64,000 nt of DNA from NCBI GenBank assembly GCA_020633465.1, contig JACKDN010000005.1:340791-404790 (forward strand), written 5' to 3'. The stretch's first letter is position 1; each line of letters begins with the position of its first letter. A program made the translations under genes and the position numbers. The DNA comes from Myxococcales bacterium. Lineage in GTDB: Bacteria > Myxococcota_A > Bradymonadia > UBA7976 > UBA1532. Below the pieces are notes generated by a model that saw only the letters and a list, made by a program, of their open reading frames with translations, was not told the origin of the DNA and ran no database searches. Shown piece by piece: positions 61,091-64,000 of the stretch.

Positions 61091-62998
61091 TCAGCTCCCG
61101 TAGCCGTGCCGGGCCAGCAGGTCCCGGAAGGCTCGCATCTGCTTCTTGATGTCCCGCGCGCGGCCCGACGCGTCGCTCAGCGCCTCGCGCGCCTGCTCCA
61201 GCGTCAGCTGCGCGTCGGCGTCCTCGACCGCGGCCTTCAGCCGCACGGCCGCCGGCCCCTCGAAGCCGGGCGCGCAGGCGGCCTCGACCACCGGCGCCAG
61301 ATCACCCACGTAGCTCTGCACGAGCTGCATGTCGGTCTTCAACCCGGACGCCAGGTCGTTGAGCGCCTCGAACACCGGCACCGCGTCCTCGACCACCGCG
61401 CCGCCGTCGGCGGGCGCGGCCGCCGGCGCCTGGCTCGCCGACGCGGCCCGCGACTCGGCGTCCGCCAGCGCGGCCTCGGCCGCCTGCAGCCGCTGCTCGA
61501 GCGCCGCCACCCGCGGATCCGGCCCGGCCGCCGCCCCGCCGCCGCTCGCCCGCGCCTCGTCCAGCGCGTTGCGCAGATCGCGGTTGGCGCGCTTCAGCTC
61601 GTTCAGCTGCTCGACCAGGTTGCGCGCCGGCGTCGCGCTGCGCCCGGCCAGCTGCGCCTGCAGCGCCTCGTTCTCGCGCTTCGCCTCGGCCAGCTCGCCC
61701 TCGAGCGTCCGCAGCGCGTCGTCCAGCGCCGCCGCCCGCGCCCCGCCCGCCTCGCGCGCCGTCGCCTCGGCCTGCGACAGCCGCTGCTCGACGCGCGACA
61801 GCTCGCCCTGCAGGCGGTCGATCATGGCCTCCTTCTCCTCGTTGACCTGCTTCAGGTGGTCAATCGTGGTGTTGAGGCCCTTGCGCGCCGCGTCATCGTC
61901 GGTCAGCGCCAGGCGCAGGTTCTCGTTCTCCGACCGCACCGCGTCCAGGTTGTACTCGGCCAGCTCGAGCTGCCGCTGGATCTCGCGGTTCTCGTTCTTC
62001 TTCTGCTGCACCTCGCGCTTGAGGTCGTTCACGTCGTCGGCCAGCTCGGCCTCGCGCGCGCTCGACGCCTTCAGCGCGTTCTCGAGATCGCCGACGCGCT
62101 GCCGCGTCTCGCCGAGGCCCACCTCGAGCTCGATCTTCTCGCGCCGGTACTCCTCGAGCTGGTTCTGCTGCGCCTGCACCTGCTCGCGCAGCGACCGCTG
62201 ACGGTCGGTCAGCGTGTCGATCTGCTCCTTCGAGCGCACCTTGGTGCTCTCGAGCTCGGCGATGCGGCCGGCCTTGTCGTCGACGTCGCGCCGCAGCTCG
62301 GTCAGCTCGCGCTGCGCCGCGTCGCGCTCGCCGGTCAGCGCCTCGACGCGCCTCTGCAGCTCGGCGGCGTCCGGCCCGTCCGCCGCGGGCGCCGGCGCGT
62401 CGCCGCCCTCGAGCAGCGCCTTGGCCTCGAGCTGCGCCTTCAGGTGCGCCACCTCGGCCTCGAGGCGCGCGACGGCGTCCCCGCCCTCGGCCGGCGCGGA
62501 GGGCGGGGCCGAGGTCGGCCCCGGCGCCTTCGACTTCCGCGGCGACAGCCGCCCGGCCACCTTCAGGCCCGGCGCGTCGCTCGCGCGCCCCTTCGGGCGG
62601 ATGGTGCCGACGACCTTGGGCTTCGGGCTGATGGCCGGCGAGGGCGGCGGCGCGGGCGCCGGCGGCGCGGGCGCCTGCTCGACCTCGCGGGTGCCGCCCT
62701 CGTTCTCGCGGAAGTCGAGCTTGAAGTCGCCACAGCGCAGGGCGTCGCCGTCGGTCAGCGACACCCGGGTCACGCGCTGGTTGTTGACGTAGGTGCCGTT
62801 CGAGCTGCCCAGATCCTCGATGTAGAAGCCCCCCGCCTCGAACCACAGGCGGGCGTGCTTGCGGGACACCGAGGGCTGCGCCACCGTGATGGTGCACTGG
62901 GGGTGTCGCCCGATGGACGTCTCCCCCGCCGTGGACAAGACGAACTCCTGTTCGCCGCCCTCCGGGGTGGAAAAGAGCAGCAGCGCCTGGCGGGGCAT
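61091..62998 (-). CDS. FHA-domain coiled-coil protein, first gene of the AAA+ operon
   Basis: 635 residues. An N-terminal FHA domain (about 1-95) has the phosphothreonine-binding residues in SIGRHPQCTI, PSVSRKHARL and SSNGTYVNN. A Pro/Ala-rich linker (100-200) leads to a coiled coil of about 350 residues (for example REKIELEVGLGETRQRV, KKNENREIQRQLELAEY). A C-terminal helical domain (about 540-635) ends FRDLLARHGYGS. No membrane segment is seen. The FHA domain suggests recruitment to a protein phosphorylated by a Ser/Thr kinase. ATG 62998 has an ideal GGGGAG site six bases upstream, and a good promoter precedes it. Confidence 0.9.
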   Translation of the reverse strand: MPRQALLLFSTPEGGEQEFVLSTAGETSIGRHPQCTITVAQPSVSRKHARLWFEAGGFYIEDLGSSNGTYVNNQRVTRVSLTDGDALRCGDFKLDFRENEGGTREVEQAPAPPAPAPPPSPAISPKPKVVGTIRPKGRASDAPGLKVAGRLSPRKSKAPGPTSAPPSAPAEGGDAVARLEAEVAHLKAQLEAKALLEGGDAPAPAADGPDAAELQRRVEALTGERDAAQRELTELRRDVDDKAGRIAELESTKVRSKEQIDTLTDRQRSLREQVQAQQNQLEEYRREKIELEVGLGETRQRVGDLENALKASSAREAELADDVNDLKREVQQKKNENREIQRQLELAEYNLDAVRSENENLRLALTDDDAARKGLNTTIDHLKQVNEEKEAMIDRLQGELSRVEQRLSQAEATAREAGGARAAALDDALRTLEGELAEAKRENEALQAQLAGRSATPARNLVEQLNELKRANRDLRNALDEARASGGGAAAGPDPRVAALEQRLQAAEAALADAESRAASASQAPAAAPADGGAVVEDAVPVFEALNDLASGLKTDMQLVQSYVGDLAPVVEAACAPGFEGPAAVRLKAAVEDADAQLTLEQAREALSDASGRARDIKKQMRAFRDLLARHGYGS

Positions 62999-63046
62999 GC
63001 GGGAACTCCCCTCGCGGCCCGGCACCAGGGGGCCGCGAGCCGAGCG

Positions 63047-63075
63047 ACTATAGCCCCGGTCGACCCCCCCATCAA
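63047..63075 (-). promoter_or_regulatory. Promoter of the FHA/AAA+/DUF1257 operon
   Basis: On the minus strand, TTGATG (63070-63075) and TATAGT (63047-63052) are separated by 17 bases, about 48 bases before the FHA gene ATG. This is a near-consensus sigma-70 arrangement. Confidence 0.6.
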
Positions 63076-63139
63076 GGACGCGCCCGTCCGGGCGCGCGTC
63101 GGGTGTCGGTTGCGTCGCGAGGCCCACCAGCAGCGGGCT

Positions 63140-64000
63140 TCAGCTGCGCAGCAGCGCCGGCAGGGCGAAGGCGTCGGCGCAGGGGTCGACGGGGTCGATG
63201 CGGCAGGCCGGCACGCGCAGATCGGCCTCGACGCCGATGCCGACCTCGTCGAACAGCGTCTGGATGACGTGCTCGGGGTAGAGCACCGCGCCGCCGGGAT
63301 CGGGGCGCCCGGTGACGCGATCGACGGGCAGCGGGGTCATGCCGACGTCGGACGAGGCGCCGATGACCTGGCCACCGCGCACGCCGCCGCCAGCGAGGAA
63401 GCAGCTGTTGGTCAGGTGGTGGTCGCGGCCGCCGCGCACGTTGAGCAGGGGCGTCCGGCTGAACTCGCTGAAGCCGACGATGACCGTGTGGTCGAGCCAG
63501 CTGTCGCCGGTGTCGCCGTAGGGGCGGACGGCGAGATCCTCGATCATGCGGGCGACGGCGGCGAAGCCGCGCGCCTGGCGCGGGCCCTGGTCGGTGGTCC
63601 AGTCGTCGAAGTGGGTGTCGAGGCTCTCGCTCATCGTCACGCTGACGCAGCGGCTGACGCCCTGCGTGATCGCCTGCACCGCGAGCGCGGCGTGCACCTC
63701 GGGGCTGGGCGGCGCGTTGGCGGCGAAGCCGTAGCGATCGCGCAGGGCCTCCATCTGCGGCGTGCGCGCGCCGAAGTCGAAGAGGTCGGCCAGGCCGCCC
63801 TGCACCATCTCGCGCGCCTTCTGCCGGCCGGCCTCGGCCGAGCGCCACAGGGGCGAGGCCGCGCCGCGCGCGCAGGCCGCCGCCTCGCTCAGCGTGGCGT
63901 CCACCTGGCGGCCCACCCGCGCGCCCAGCAGGGGCGCGCTGGGGCGCAGCGCCCGCACCAGATCGGCCACGCTGTTCACGCCCAGCGCCGTCGCGAAGTC
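63140..64000 (-). CDS. DUF1501 family protein (5' end outside window)
   Basis: The last 286 residues are visible and the frame is open at the window edge. The DUF1501 core is recognisable: SLDTHFDDWTTDQGPRQARG with the conserved THxxW-type residues, TVIVGFSEFSRTPLLN, GGRDHHLTNSCFLAGGGVRGG and QVIGASSD. These proteins belong to the alkaline-phosphatase/sulfatase superfamily. They are usually exported by the Tat pathway and paired with DUF1800 or DUF1592-type genes; their chemistry is unknown. An internal GTG at 63979 is not taken as a start because the upstream codons continue coding-like. The C-terminus has two Cys (ACRIDPVDPC). Confidence 0.88.
   Translation of the reverse strand, partial: DFATALGVNSVADLVRALRPSAPLLGARVGRQVDATLSEAAACARGAASPLWRSAEAGRQKAREMVQGGLADLFDFGARTPQMEALRDRYGFAANAPPSPEVHAALAVQAITQGVSRCVSVTMSESLDTHFDDWTTDQGPRQARGFAAVARMIEDLAVRPYGDTGDSWLDHTVIVGFSEFSRTPLLNVRGGRDHHLTNSCFLAGGGVRGGQVIGASSDVGMTPLPVDRVTGRPDPGGAVLYPEHVIQTLFDEVGIGVEADLRVPACRIDPVDPCADAFALPALLRS

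Overview
The window is chromosomal DNA from a very GC-rich bacterium in which third codon positions are almost all G or C. The gene content points to the Myxococcota (delta-proteobacterial) side of the tree: Ser/Thr protein kinases with accessory C-terminal domains, Omp85/TamB outer-membrane machinery, many lipoproteins, a Cys-rich secreted metalloprotease, a DUF1501 protein and a heme-c protein of the kind common in large-genome Myxococcota. A flagellin gene indicates swimming motility. No rRNA, tRNA, CRISPR array, insertion sequence or phage gene was seen.

Layout. 1-9.2 kb: end of a c-type heme protein, the heme genes hemE-hemG, divergent serC, a superfamily I helicase with a small lipoprotein gene, and an ABC ATPase made of two fused MlaF-like domains. 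Heptad-phased repeats lie in two intergenic regions. 9.2-21.1 kb: a lipoprotein and an adenosine deaminase family enzyme, a 35-residue membrane peptide with its own promoter, dapB, then tamB followed by a long Omp85 protein. 21.2-35 kb: a small membrane protein, a Slt-type lytic transglycosylase, radA, a Ser/Thr kinase, and two tandem DUF3857/transglutaminase-like proteins, the second broken by several frameshifts. 35-46.5 kb: bcp, a flagellin, sfsA, a sulfatase-fold protein, moeA, a MltD-type LysM transglycosylase, and a three-gene surface-polysaccharide operon (flavoprotein, glycosyltransferase, deacetylase). 46.7-52 kb: a kinase with GYF-like and DUF4388 modules, then a Cys-rich metzincin lipoprotein with two small secreted partners.

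52-64 kb: RNase E/G with a very long repetitive basic tail, and upstream of it a six-gene operon (FHA/coiled-coil protein, Ycf46-type AAA+ ATPase, Ycf35/DUF1257 protein, DUF2997 protein, low-complexity charged protein, unknown 182-residue protein). Overlapping stop/start codons join its members and a good sigma-70 type promoter precedes it. This is the best candidate here for an undescribed system. The window ends inside a DUF1501 protein.

Three places (31.9-33.05, 52.9-54.1 and 57.7-58.6 kb) carry clusters of frameshifts, while codon bias stays intact on both sides of each. They may be base-level assembly errors in extreme-GC or repetitive DNA, or young lesions; the sequence alone cannot decide.
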